Both the position numbers and the translations under genes were made by a program. Below the pieces are notes generated by a model, which had not been told where the DNA came from, did no database searches, and was given only the letters and a program-made list of their open reading frames with translations. From NCBI GenBank assembly GCA_965243165.1, contig OZ251535.1, positions 1,550,001 through 1,614,000 on the forward strand: DNA of 64,000 nucleotides. The letters are read 5' to 3'. Within the stretch, counting starts at the first letter, position 1. Each line of letters begins with the position of its first letter. Positions 1-8,105 of the stretch are shown one piece after another. Source of the DNA: CATQHD01 sp965243165. Its GTDB lineage: Bacteria > Actinomycetota > Acidimicrobiia > Spongiisociales > Spongiisociaceae.

Positions 1-188
1 CGACCGGCAACCTGGACAGCGCCAGCACCGAATCCATCCTCGGGCTGTTCGACGAGCTGAGGGCCGACGGCCAGACCCTGCTGGTGGTTACCCATGACCA
101 GAAGGTGAGCGCCCACGCCGACCGGACGGTAACCATGCACGACGGACTGCTCACCGAAGGCCCGCCGAACGGCGAGGTTGGGCTGTGA
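1..188 (+). CDS. MacB/LolD-type ABC transporter ATPase, C-terminal end (5' truncated by window)
   Basis: Reading from base 3, the open frame gives 61 residues ending at TGA 186-188. It begins with TGNLDS, the D-loop stretch that follows Walker B in MacB/LolD-family ATPases. The switch region follows as LLVVTHDQKVSAHADR, with the H-loop histidine in VTHD. The tail MHDGLLTE is typical of this family. The stop overlaps the GTG start of the next gene by four bases (GTGA), so the ATPase and the FtsX-like permease are translationally coupled and probably form one transporter. The nucleotide-binding core lies outside the window. The family is clear from the motifs; the substrate is unknown. Confidence 0.85.
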   Translation, partial: TGNLDSASTESILGLFDELRADGQTLLVVTHDQKVSAHADRTVTMHDGLLTEGPPNGEVGL

Positions 189-1414
189 CCGGACGGCTGC
201 GCGCCCGGTTCCGCACCAAGGATCTGCTGTTGGAGTCCCTGGCGGGGCTTTTCACCCGCCCCGGACGGTCTTTCCTGACCGCGCTGGGCGCGGTGCTGGG
301 GATCGGATCGCTGGTGGCCACCCTCGGGATAGCCCGGACCGCCGGCAACCAGATCGTTACCGCCTTCGACGAGCTGTCTGCCACCTCGGTAGTGGTCAGC
401 GCCGACCGGGGCCTGTTCGGCGGCAACGCCCCCCAGGTGAAGCTCCCCTGGGATTCCGAGAAACGGCTCAGCCGGTTGAACGGAGTGACGGCGGCGGGCA
501 CCATGGCCGATGTGCCGATCGGCTCAGCCCTGACCCGTTCGGTGCCCATCAAGGACCCTTTGGGGCAGACCGAGTTCCAGATTTCGATGATCGCCGCCTC
601 GCCCGGCCTGTACCCGGCGGCGCGGGGCGCCCTGTCGACCGGGCGCTGGTTCGATTGGGGGCATTCGGAGCGGGCCGACCGGGTTGCGGTGCTGGGGACG
701 GGCGCCGCCCAGCGCCTCAACATCACCCGGGTGGACCAGCAGCCGGTGGTGTTCGTGGAAGACGACAACTTCGTGGTGCTCGGCATCCTGGCCGACGTGC
801 GGCGCCAGCCGGAGCTGCTGAACGCATTGATCGTTCCGGAGGGCACAGCGCGGGAACTCTACGATCTGGAGTCGCCCGCCTCCATCCAGATCGACACCGA
901 GGTGGGGGCGGCCCCGCTCATCGCCGCCCAGGCGCCCATCGCCGTTTCCCCGGACGATCCGAGCGCGGTCCGCATCCAGGCCCCGCCCGAACCGGAAGAC
1001 GTGCGGGCGGGGGTGCAGGAGGACGTGAACGCGCTGTTCCTGATTTTGGGCGGGGTGTCCCTCCTGGTGGGGGCGATCGGCATCGCCAACGTGACCCTGG
1101 TGTCGGTGCTGGAGCGGGTCGGCGAGATCGGGCTGCGGCGGGCGTTGGGGGCGGGCCGGCGCCACATCGCCTACCAGTTCCTGCTGGAGTCGACCGGAGT
1201 GGGCCTGTTCGGGGGGGTGATCGGCGCCAGCCTCGGCACCCTGGTGGTGGTGGGAGTGTCTGCCATGCGCACCTGGACGCCGGTGATGGACCCCAGGATC
1301 CTTTGGGCGGCGCCGCTGCTGGGAGGGGTCACCGGCCTCCTGGCCGGGCTGTATCCGGCCGTGCGGGCGTCGCTGATGGAGCCGGTGGAGTCTCTCCGGG
1401 CGGGGGCGGCCTGA
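185..1414 (+). CDS. FtsX-like (MacB-type) ABC transporter permease
   Basis: A 409-residue membrane protein beginning at GTG 185 inside the stop of the upstream ATPase gene. A cytoplasmic basic stretch leads into a first membrane segment at about residues 28-55 (LTALGAVLGIGSLVATLGIA). A long extracytoplasmic MacB_PCD-like domain spans about 56-275. The C-terminal FtsX domain has three helices at about 280-400, including the family's conserved RVGEIGLRRALGAGRRHI stretch between the second and third segments. MacB-type systems move substrates or transmit force from the periplasmic or outer face of the membrane rather than importing solutes. Nothing here identifies the cargo. No gene follows on this strand for 830 bp. 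Confidence 0.88.
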   Translation: MTGRLRARFRTKDLLLESLAGLFTRPGRSFLTALGAVLGIGSLVATLGIARTAGNQIVTAFDELSATSVVVSADRGLFGGNAPQVKLPWDSEKRLSRLNGVTAAGTMADVPIGSALTRSVPIKDPLGQTEFQISMIAASPGLYPAARGALSTGRWFDWGHSERADRVAVLGTGAAQRLNITRVDQQPVVFVEDDNFVVLGILADVRRQPELLNALIVPEGTARELYDLESPASIQIDTEVGAAPLIAAQAPIAVSPDDPSAVRIQAPPEPEDVRAGVQEDVNALFLILGGVSLLVGAIGIANVTLVSVLERVGEIGLRRALGAGRRHIAYQFLLESTGVGLFGGVIGASLGTLVVVGVSAMRTWTPVMDPRILWAAPLLGGVTGLLAGLYPAVRASLMEPVESLRAGAA

Positions 1415-1499
1415 CGCGGGGGAGCAAGGGGGCCTCCGGGCCGGTTGACCCCGATTCCATGTCACCCGCGGCGGGCCCCGTCCGCGCCGGTTTCATCGG

Positions 1500-1622
1500 C
1501 CCTCACCACCCCAGACCACGAAGAGGCAATCACCGGTTGGTGGAGTTATTCCCCTGGTATTGCCCCAGGTAAGAAGGGATGCGGGCGCTTGTTTCATCTG
1601 CCCGCCCCTGCTCTCGTGAATT
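1500..1622 (-). repeat. Repeat B, copy 1 (about 125 bp)
   Basis: Read on the minus strand, this matches 5362-5478 and 37021-37150. All three share AATTCAC, then GCGGGCAGATGAAA, then GCATCCCTTC and a CCTGGGG-like element. Copies 1 and 3 also share ACCAACCGGTGA and a closing GGTCTGGG. The match is by eye. This copy stands alone, directly next to R1 copy a, whereas the other two sit just outside the end of a family C or IS110-like element. Confidence 0.7.
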
Positions 1623-1625
1623 GAA

Positions 1626-2190
1626 GACGAGCGGATAGGCAGAGGGAATAGAAGTTGCAGATGGTCAGCGGGTTGCAGCCGGGGTTTCGCACCAGGCCAA
1701 CGCACCAAAACAACCTGGTCAGCCCATGTCCGCCTGCCCTCTCGAACCCAACCGAAACCAAGCCCGGCAGCACGCCGTTTCTCGCGTTCTCCGCCCCCCG
1801 CCCCGGCTTCGCCGGGATTCCCGCCCCCGCCGCCGAACCACCGTCTTCGGACGCCGAGGGCGCGTTGCGGCCCTCTGCGCCCGATCCGCCTCGGCACAGC
1901 CAGGTCGGCCGCCCCGCCCTTGGAACCTCGGCTCTGGGAAGAGCGGCCTCTGTATGACCGCAGCATCCGGACCGGCTGCGGTTTCTGTACCGCCCCAAGG
2001 TATCAGGGGAGTGTGACAGAAGTCGGCAGCCGGATGGAAGGCGAGGCTCCGCTGATTTCGGTTGTTCGTCTCAGAGGCGCGTGGATAGGCGTTGAATAGG
2101 GTGTTCAGTCCGCAGGCGGCCAGAGAACCCCTGGCAGGCAACCCGCCGGACGCCGACAACTTCTACCCTTCGCCCGCCTATCCGCGCTTC
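1626..2190 (+). repeat. Repeat R1, copy a (about 565 bp, inverted relative to copy b)
   Basis: The core matches the reverse complement of 8118-8681. The clearest shared block, near 1945-2015, contains a CCGCAGC...GCTGCGG hairpin with a 10-base loop and is almost identical over about 65 bases. Both ends carry imperfect inverted termini of the type AGCGGATAGGC...ATAGAAGTTG. The left terminal segment (about 1626-1740) is in the same orientation as its counterpart in copy b although the core is inverted, so the end unit appears to have flipped. No transposase is encoded. It could be a MITE-like element or a structured-RNA repeat. Confidence 0.75.
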
Positions 2191-2241
2191 TTCTTATCGG
2201 GGTTGGTTAGCATTGCGCGCGCTGCGGCCTGAAGGAGCGGC

Positions 2242-2535
2242 TTGAGCTATCGAGGTTATGTACGCGTGATCGACGCCCAAGGGAACATCTTGGACGTGGC
2301 GGAGGCGGCGCTGGGCCCCATCGAGCACCCGGGGCACTCTTGGGGAGGGGTGATGGCGGTCTGGGCGGGCGGCGCCCTGGACGGCAAGACCATGCCGGTC
2401 GACTTGGAGGTCCCCGACGCCTTCCGGGCCCCGGCGCTCCTGATACCCGGCCCGGTGGTGGAACGCCGCCGCCGGGTTACCGTCCTAGGGTCGGGGCCGC
2501 CGCCCTTTGGCGGGCCGCCCGGGCCGTCCGGCTGA
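2242..2535 (+). CDS. Small hypothetical protein (97 aa)
   Basis: The TTG start is supported by GAAGGAG six bases upstream. The first 70 residues look like a compact folded domain (SYRGYVRVIDAQGNILDVAEA), with beta-like alternation and a Gly-rich turn. The last 30 residues are Arg, Pro and Gly rich. I do not recognise the family. It ends 16 bp before the convergent membrane-protein gene at 2551-3087. No signal peptide or membrane segment is visible. Coding status rests on the ribosome-binding site and plausible composition rather than homology, so it could be spurious. Confidence 0.45.
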   Translation: MSYRGYVRVIDAQGNILDVAEAALGPIEHPGHSWGGVMAVWAGGALDGKTMPVDLEVPDAFRAPALLIPGPVVERRRRVTVLGSGPPPFGGPPGPSG

Positions 2536-2550
2536 TCACATGGGGCCGGA

Positions 2551-3087
2551 TCAGGGGAGGGTCCAAGCCTCTGAGGGATCTCCGGCGGCTGCCTTCGACA
2601 GGGAGCGGCAGGCGTTGATGAACGCCCCGGCCAGCGCCAGCGCCAAGGCGGCGTACACGGCGAGGGACGCCAGAATGGGGAGCGGGCTCAACAGGCCGGG
2701 CACCGCCAAGGCCGCCAGACAGAGGATGGCGAAAGTGGCCCAGGTCATGATGGTCGAGAAGATGAGGAAGACCCGCTTCGAGGCGCTGCCCCCGCTGGAG
2801 AAGCCCTTGTAGATGAGGGGGGAGGCCAGCATCAGCAACCCCAACCCCAGCATCGCCGGGGCGTCGAAGCGGGTGTAGTAGTCCTCTTTCATCATCATCG
2901 CCGGGATATCGGACACCGAGAACACCAAGGCGATGATCACCGCGCTGGTCGAGGCCCAGCTGTCCGAAAAGCTCCAGAGCAGCGGGCCGACCCTGCCTCC
3001 GCATCCTTCTTCGGAGTCTCGCACCGCAGAGTAGGCCGCCAAGAAAGCCGCCAGCCCGCTGACGATGATGATGCTGTCGATGCCCAT
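2551..3087 (-). CDS. Small integral membrane protein of unknown function (178 aa)
   Basis: ATG at 3087 is preceded by GGGAG seven bases upstream. Hydrophobic segments lie at about residues 4-20, 47-60, 75-95, 107-130 and 133-158, giving four or five predicted membrane spans. Charged residues cluster in the short loops (RDSEEG, MMKEDYY). The C-terminus is short and hydrophilic. I recognise no family motif. It lies convergent to the small gene at 2242-2535 and divergent from the DNA ligase at 3248, so it is probably monocistronic. Confidence 0.7.
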   Translation of the reverse strand: MGIDSIIIVSGLAAFLAAYSAVRDSEEGCGGRVGPLLWSFSDSWASTSAVIIALVFSVSDIPAMMMKEDYYTRFDAPAMLGLGLLMLASPLIYKGFSSGGSASKRVFLIFSTIMTWATFAILCLAALAVPGLLSPLPILASLAVYAALALALAGAFINACRSLSKAAAGDPSEAWTLP

Positions 3088-3247
3088 AGACGCGCTCCCT
3101 GTGTCCTCGGGGCTGAATGCCCGCAGACCCTTTCCCTATTCTATGACCTGAAACAGGCGGCTGCGGTTACCGGGGCGGGCCGCCGAAAGCCCGTCCATGT
3201 GTACGGTTGCATCCCATGACCGACGCCGCGTCCGCCGGAGGAGCGGG

Positions 3248-4768
3248 ATGAAGCTGGCCGAGGTGGCCGCCGCTTCCCGCGCCGCAGCCTCCACCCGCTC
3301 CCGCCGCGCCAAGATCGCCGGGTTGTCGGAGGTTCTGTCGAGGGCGGCGCCGGACGAGATCGAGGCGGTGGTCGGTTTCCTGTCGGGCGCACCCCGCCAG
3401 GGGCGGGTGGGGGTCGGCGCGGCTTTGCTGTGGTCGGTCGAGGCCGCCCCCGCCGCTTCCCCTTCCCTCGAGGTGCTCGAAGTAGACGATGCCGTCGGCC
3501 GGATCCCGGGCATCACCGGCCGGGGGTCCCGCGCCCGGAGGCTCGATCTGCTGGCCGGGCTGCTGGGCCGGGCCACCGCCGGCGAACAGCAGTTCATACG
3601 CCGGCTGCTCACCGGTGAGCTCCGGCACGGCGCCCTCGAGGGGCTGATGATGGAGGCGGTGGCGGCCGCCTCGGGCGTCGGCGCCGCGGTCGTCAGGCGG
3701 GCGGCCATGCTGGGCGGAAGCCTCGGTTCGATAGCTCTGCCCGCCCTGATCGAGGGGGAGGCCGCCCTTTTGGAGATGCGGATCGAGCCGATGCGGCCGG
3801 TGCGGCCCATGCTGGCCTCCTCGTCCCCTTCCGCCGAAGCGGCGGTCGAGGCGGCGGGCAGGGCCTCCGTGGAGTGGAAGATGGACGGCGCCCGCATCCA
3901 GGCGCATCGGAGAGGCGGCCGGGCGGCGGTGTTCACCCGCAGCCTCAACGAGGTAACCGACCGCATGCCCCTGGTTGCGCAGGCCGTCCTCCGCCTGCCG
4001 GTTTCCTCGGTCGTGCTGGACGGTGAAGCCCTCACCCTCGACGAGGGCGGCCTGCCCCGGCCCTTCGAGCAGACGATGAGCCGGTTCGGTTCCCGCACCC
4101 CCGCCGGGGGCGCCCCCCTGCTCCCGTTCTTCTTCGACATCCTCCACCTCGACGGACGAGACCTGATCGATCTCCCCCTCTCGGAGCGCATCGAGATCCT
4201 GGAGCGGACGGCGCCCGCCGAACACCGGGTCCCCCGGGTGGTCACCGACCGTCCGTCGGAAGCCGCCGCCGCCTTCGCCGAAGCCCGCCGCAACCGCCAC
4301 GAGGGGGTCATGGTCAAGGCGGTCGATTCGACCTACGAGGCGGGCAGGCGGGGTTCGGCCTGGCTGAAGGTAAAACCCGCCCATCACCTGGACCTGGTCG
4401 TGCTGGCCGCCGAATGGGGCCACGGCCGCCGCACCGGATGGCTCTCCAACCTGCATCTGGGCGCCCGCGACGCCGAAGCGGGCGGTTTCGCGATGGTGGG
4501 CAAGACCTTCAAAGGGCTGACCGACGAGATGCTGGCCCGACAGACCGAACGCTTCCTCCGCCTGCAGACCGGACGCCGCCGCAACGTCGTCTTCCTCCGC
4601 CCCGAGACGGTGGTGGAGGTGGCCTTCGACGGGGTGCTTCCCAGCCCCGTCTACGAAGGAGGAGCGGCCCTGCGCTTCGCCCGGGTCAAGCGCTTCCGCC
4701 CCGACAAGACCCCCGACCGGGCCGACACCATTCAGCAGATACGAGAAATCCTGGAAGGCCGCGCCTGA
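3248..4768 (+). CDS. ligB: ATP-dependent DNA ligase, LigB type
   Basis: A 506-residue protein from ATG 3248, preceded by GGAGGAG; an in-frame start at 3197 would add 17 basic residues and lacks such a site. Residues 1-180 form the N-terminal DNA-binding domain. The adenylation domain starts near 205 with motif I, EWKMDGARIQAH, where Lys211 is the predicted AMP-accepting lysine. Motif III is FFFDILHLDG, motif IV HEGVMVKAVDSTYEAG and motif V WLKVKP. An OB-fold follows to the C-terminus. Length and layout match actinobacterial LigB (about 507 aa in mycobacteria). Such enzymes seal nicks using ATP and are accessory to the NAD-dependent LigA. No Ku or polymerase domain neighbours it, so an end-joining role is not indicated. 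Confidence 0.95.
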   Translation: MKLAEVAAASRAAASTRSRRAKIAGLSEVLSRAAPDEIEAVVGFLSGAPRQGRVGVGAALLWSVEAAPAASPSLEVLEVDDAVGRIPGITGRGSRARRLDLLAGLLGRATAGEQQFIRRLLTGELRHGALEGLMMEAVAAASGVGAAVVRRAAMLGGSLGSIALPALIEGEAALLEMRIEPMRPVRPMLASSSPSAEAAVEAAGRASVEWKMDGARIQAHRRGGRAAVFTRSLNEVTDRMPLVAQAVLRLPVSSVVLDGEALTLDEGGLPRPFEQTMSRFGSRTPAGGAPLLPFFFDILHLDGRDLIDLPLSERIEILERTAPAEHRVPRVVTDRPSEAAAAFAEARRNRHEGVMVKAVDSTYEAGRRGSAWLKVKPAHHLDLVVLAAEWGHGRRTGWLSNLHLGARDAEAGGFAMVGKTFKGLTDEMLARQTERFLRLQTGRRRNVVFLRPETVVEVAFDGVLPSPVYEGGAALRFARVKRFRPDKTPDRADTIQQIREILEGRA

Positions 4769-4814
4769 CCCGTCGGGCCGGCGTCGGATGCCCGGCGGCA
4801 ACGAGAACGGCGCC

Positions 4815-5354
4815 CTGCTCAGGGTTGCGCTTCGCGCTTGCGCCGCCCGGCCGAGGCGCCCGGTTGCCGCTCTCGTCCTTCAACGAGAAGGGCGTATCGA
4901 ACAATTCGATTCACCAGAGCTGAGCGCTGGACGAGGCGGGCGGCGGGAGGCCGTCATGAACATCTTTTCCGAGTCTGCCCACCCCCGATCCGGGCGCTTC
5001 AGGTGAGGCCGAGGATCGAAGCATCGAGTCCGCGAAAGATTTCTGAACACACCCCTATCCGGAAGCCCGAAAATTTGGTATACCTATTGGGCTGAAGCAC
5101 AAACACCGCCGCGAGTTCTGGAGAGGGCGGCGGTCAGAGACGGATCTCGTTCGGTCCGGCCCCGTCGGGCCGGGGGCGGCCTCGTGCGGCCCGGCGGATT
5201 TTCGTTCAAGGAGGCGGCGGCGGGGGATGGGCCCGGCGGGCGCCGGGGGAGGGGGCCGATTTTCGCGGACTCGAGGGCGTCTGGGATGGAATGAACTTCG
5301 GGCCATGGTTGCGCGGGGGTTCTTGTTGGGGCAATCTTGTGGCTGCCCATCTAG
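4815..5354 (+). repeat. Family C element, copy 1 (left end eroded)
   Basis: Matches 45191-45825 and 51723-52316 along most of its length. The right end GGCTGCCCATCTAG keeps the family terminus, while the left inverted terminus is lost. Three structural features recur in all copies: ACCGCCGC pairing with GCGGCGGT around 5105-5135; CCGGCCC-loop-GGGCCGG near 5155-5175, with the loop sequence differing between copies while the stem is kept; and AGCCC pairing with GGGCT near 5063-5093. Repeat B copy 2 follows immediately. No protein is predicted. Confidence 0.75.
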
Positions 5355-5361
5355 CCCTGAA

Positions 5362-5478
5362 ATTCACAAGAGTGGGGGCGGGCAGATGAAAGGTGCGCCT
5401 GCATCCCTTCTGAACTGGGGTAACAACAGTGAGATACTGTCTGATCAGATGAACGATCGGGGCTGGGTCCGGAAAGTT
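5362..5478 (+). repeat. Repeat B, copy 2
   Basis: Lies directly after the right end of family C copy 1, as copy 3 (37021-37150) lies directly outside the same terminus of the IS110-like remnant. Shared blocks are AATTCAC, GCGGGCAGATGAAA, GCATCCCTTCTG and CTGATCAGAT. The rest of the stretch to 5503 shows nothing recognisable. Confidence 0.7.
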
Positions 5479-5503
5479 TTCGCGCTCTCGGAGGACCGGT
5501 CCG

Positions 5504-6913
5504 TCAAGCCGGGGGGATGCCCTCGGTCTGGCCGGCGCTTTCAGGCGGGGCGGGGTGCTGGTCCGGCGGATCGTTCGTCGACAGCAGCAGGGCGCTCACC
5601 GCGATCACCTGGGCGGTCAGAGCTGCGCACCCCGCGAGCAGCAGGCCGAGGGTGGCGGGGATGGACAGCAGCGACGGGATCACTGCCCCCAGCACCCAGG
5701 CCAGCTGGAAGACGGTCTCGGAGTAGGTGAAGGCGCGGCCCCGTTCGGCGGAGGGGACGCTGGCGTGAAGCAGGCCGTCGTAGCCGAACTTGGCGGTGCC
5801 CCACGCCAGGCCGGCGAACAGCGCCAGCGCCGCCGCCGCCCACACCCCGAAGATGTGGGAGCTGATGAAGGCCGCCGCCGCCTCCAACGCCAGGGCCGCC
5901 ACCACCATGGGTTCCTCCCGGAGGCGCCGAGCCAGGAACTGGGCCGAGTAGGAGGACAGTCCGAAACCAAGGCCGGCGGCCAGCAGCAGCGCGCCGAACC
6001 CCGCCGGCGTCTGGTCGGTTTCACGAAAAGCGAAGGCCACCAGCAGCAGCAGGTAGCCGTTGAGCAGGCGGACGATGGCGGCGGCGATCCGGACGTGCCG
6101 CACCGCCCGGCGGGGGGCGGGGGAGCGGGCGGGGGCCGATTCGTCCGCATCCTGCGGCGGGAGGGCCTCCCGCATGTCGACCCGCAGCCTGAAGGCGGCC
6201 ACCCCCGACCAGGCAAAGGCGGCGGCCGCCAGCCCCAGGTTGTATTCCGCGCCCAGCTGCAGCAGGCCGAACCCGATTGGCAGGGCTAGCCCTCCGGCGA
6301 TGATCCCCAGCCGCGCCAGCCGGGCGTTGGCCGACACCAGGGCGGCCGTCCGGGGCAGCGCCGCCGGCAGGACCGCGCTGCGGCTGATGCCGTACAAGCG
6401 GGACATCACCAGCAGCCCGAACACCAGCGCCAGCAGCGTGAACTGGCCTTCGGCCCAGATCATGGCCGCCGCCAGCGCCGTCCGCGCCAGCGCTCCGAAC
6501 ACCAGGCCGCCCCGGTAGCTGCGGGGAAACCGGTGGAAGACCATTCCGAGCAGCGGCCCGATCACCGCGAAAGGCGCCAGGGTCAGCAAGAGGAAGGCCA
6601 CCACGTTCGTCCTCGCTTCCAGGGTGGGCACCGAAAAGAAGAGCGTGTCGGCGAGGGCCAGGGCCACCAGCGCGTCGCCCGCTACGTTGACGGCGTGGGA
6701 GACGGCCAAGCGGCGGAACGCCCGGCCATGCACCGAGAAAGCCCCGTCGATTTTCCTCCCCACCGCCTTGGCGGCTTCGACCATCTTGGAAGGGGGCTTG
6801 CCCGCTTCCGCCCGGTCGGCGGGTTGGGGCGGAGGCGGCGGATGGGGCGCCGGATAGAGGCCGGAGGCGCCGGCCGGAGGGGGGCCGTTGCGCGGCGGCG
6901 GTAGATCGCTCAT
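5504..6913 (-). CDS. Major-facilitator-like transporter with proline-rich cytoplasmic N-terminus
   Basis: A 469-residue polytopic membrane protein from ATG 6913. Residues 1-42 are hydrophilic and rich in Pro (runs of PPPPP). A short amphipathic stretch then leads to about 11-12 predicted membrane segments between residues 70 and 445. The pattern of paired helices with basic intracellular loops (GMVFHRFPRSYRGG after the second segment, and another basic loop near residue 235) resembles MFS exporters. A long central cytoplasmic loop (about 245-275, ADESAPARSPAPRRAVRHVR) separates two six-helix halves. The substrate cannot be read from sequence. It is divergent from the aldolase at 7221. Confidence 0.75.
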   Translation of the reverse strand: MSDLPPPRNGPPPAGASGLYPAPHPPPPPQPADRAEAGKPPSKMVEAAKAVGRKIDGAFSVHGRAFRRLAVSHAVNVAGDALVALALADTLFFSVPTLEARTNVVAFLLLTLAPFAVIGPLLGMVFHRFPRSYRGGLVFGALARTALAAAMIWAEGQFTLLALVFGLLVMSRLYGISRSAVLPAALPRTAALVSANARLARLGIIAGGLALPIGFGLLQLGAEYNLGLAAAAFAWSGVAAFRLRVDMREALPPQDADESAPARSPAPRRAVRHVRIAAAIVRLLNGYLLLLVAFAFRETDQTPAGFGALLLAAGLGFGLSSYSAQFLARRLREEPMVVAALALEAAAAFISSHIFGVWAAAALALFAGLAWGTAKFGYDGLLHASVPSAERGRAFTYSETVFQLAWVLGAVIPSLLSIPATLGLLLAGCAALTAQVIAVSALLLSTNDPPDQHPAPPESAGQTEGIPPA

Positions 6914-7220
6914 CGGCCCGGATCACCCCTTGTTTTCATGTTCCCGCAGGCGGGGCGCCGACCGCGTGAGCTTCCCGGCCTGAAATCCCGGCTTCCGCGC
7001 CGGCGCGCCCGCTCTTGGATGATCTCCCGCACTCGGAACAGGCGGTTGCCGCCGCCCCCCGCTGCTCCGGGTCGAAAAGCCGCCCGCATCGATTCCCATT
7101 GCCTGCGCCCCGTTCTCTTCGTGAATCATCAGGGTCAAGGGTAAGGTAGCGCCCAGCGCGCCGCAGACGGTGGAACTTCGGCGGCGTGCGGCACTGCAGC
7201 CGAGACACATGGATGTCGCA
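6914..7220. promoter_or_regulatory. Divergent 307-bp intergenic region between transporter and aldolase
   Basis: This must hold the promoters of both divergent genes, but I find no strong -35/-10 pair on either strand. TAAGGT near 7143 is a weak -10 candidate for the aldolase. No repeat-family sequence is present. Confidence 0.3.
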
Positions 7221-8105
7221 ATGAACTCGAAGCAATACCAGAAGGTGAAGGGGCCCGGCTTCATCGCCGCCCTCGACCAGAGCGGCGGCAGCACCCCCAA
7301 GGCGCTCCGGGCCTACGGGGTGGCCGACGGCGCCTACGCCGACGAAGACGGGATGTTCGACCTCATCCACGAGATGAGAACCCGCATCGTTGCCAGCCCC
7401 AGCTTCGGCGGTGACCGGGTGATGGGGGCGATCCTCTTCGAGGACACCATGGAAAGGCAGATCGAAGGGCGCGGCTCGGCGGCCTACCTGTGGGAGGTCG
7501 AGGAGGTGGTTCCGTTCCTGAAGGTGGACAAGGGCTTGGAGGCGGAATCGGACGGCGTTCAGCTGATGAAGCCCATCCCCGGCCTCGACGAGCTGCTGGA
7601 CCGGGCCAAGCAGCGCGGCGTGTTCGGCGCCAAGATGCGTTCGGTGATCAAGACGGCCGACCCCGGCGGGATTGCGGCCAACGCCGCCCAGCAGTTCGAG
7701 CTGGGGGAGCGGATCCGGGCGGCCGGGCTGCTGCCGATCCTGGAGCCGGAGGTCGACATCCACAGTCCGCAGAAGGCCGAAGCCGAAGCCCTGCTCAAGG
7801 AGGCCCTTCTCCGCAGCCTCGACCGCGCCGACCCGTCCTTTGATTTCATGTTCAAGCTGACCCTCCCGGAGGAGGACGATCTCTACCTGGACCTGGTGGA
7901 GCATCCCCGGGTGGTGCGGGTGGTTGCCCTCTCCGGCGGCTACGACCGGGAGGAGGCCTGCCGCCGCCTCGCCCGCCAGCGCGGGATGACCGCCAGCTTC
8001 AGCCGGGCGCTCACCGAGGGCCTCTCCGCCGGGCAGAGCCGGGAGGAGTTCGACCGCACCCTCGACCGGTCGATAGCCGAGATCTACGCGGCCTCCATCT
8101 CCTGA
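7221..8105 (+). CDS. fda: Fructose-bisphosphate aldolase, class I (FdaB type)
   Basis: A 294-residue protein. ATG 7221 is chosen because MNSKQYQKVKGPGFIAALDQSGGSTPKAL aligns with the known start of bacterial class I aldolases of FdaB type, which are about 295 aa; in-frame GTG 7170 and ATG 7209 are upstream alternatives. The family signature LDQSGGSTPKAL is intact. The Schiff-base lysine lies in FKLTLP near residue 215, and the phosphate-binding ALSGGY follows. It cleaves fructose-1,6-bisphosphate to glyceraldehyde-3-phosphate and dihydroxyacetone phosphate without metal, in cytosolic glycolysis or gluconeogenesis. Repeat R1 copy b begins 12 bp after the stop. No good ribosome-binding site is visible for any candidate start. 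Confidence 0.93.
   Translation: MNSKQYQKVKGPGFIAALDQSGGSTPKALRAYGVADGAYADEDGMFDLIHEMRTRIVASPSFGGDRVMGAILFEDTMERQIEGRGSAAYLWEVEEVVPFLKVDKGLEAESDGVQLMKPIPGLDELLDRAKQRGVFGAKMRSVIKTADPGGIAANAAQQFELGERIRAAGLLPILEPEVDIHSPQKAEAEALLKEALLRSLDRADPSFDFMFKLTLPEEDDLYLDLVEHPRVVRVVALSGGYDREEACRRLARQRGMTASFSRALTEGLSAGQSREEFDRTLDRSIAEIYAASIS

Larger units (their letters stand above)
1415..2241. other. 827-bp non-coding stretch holding two dispersed repeats
   Basis: No convincing gene is seen between the permease and the TTG-started small gene at 2242. The stretch is almost filled by repeat B copy 1 (about 1500-1622, minus orientation) and repeat R1 copy a (about 1626-2190), both of which recur elsewhere in the window. 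Confidence 0.7.
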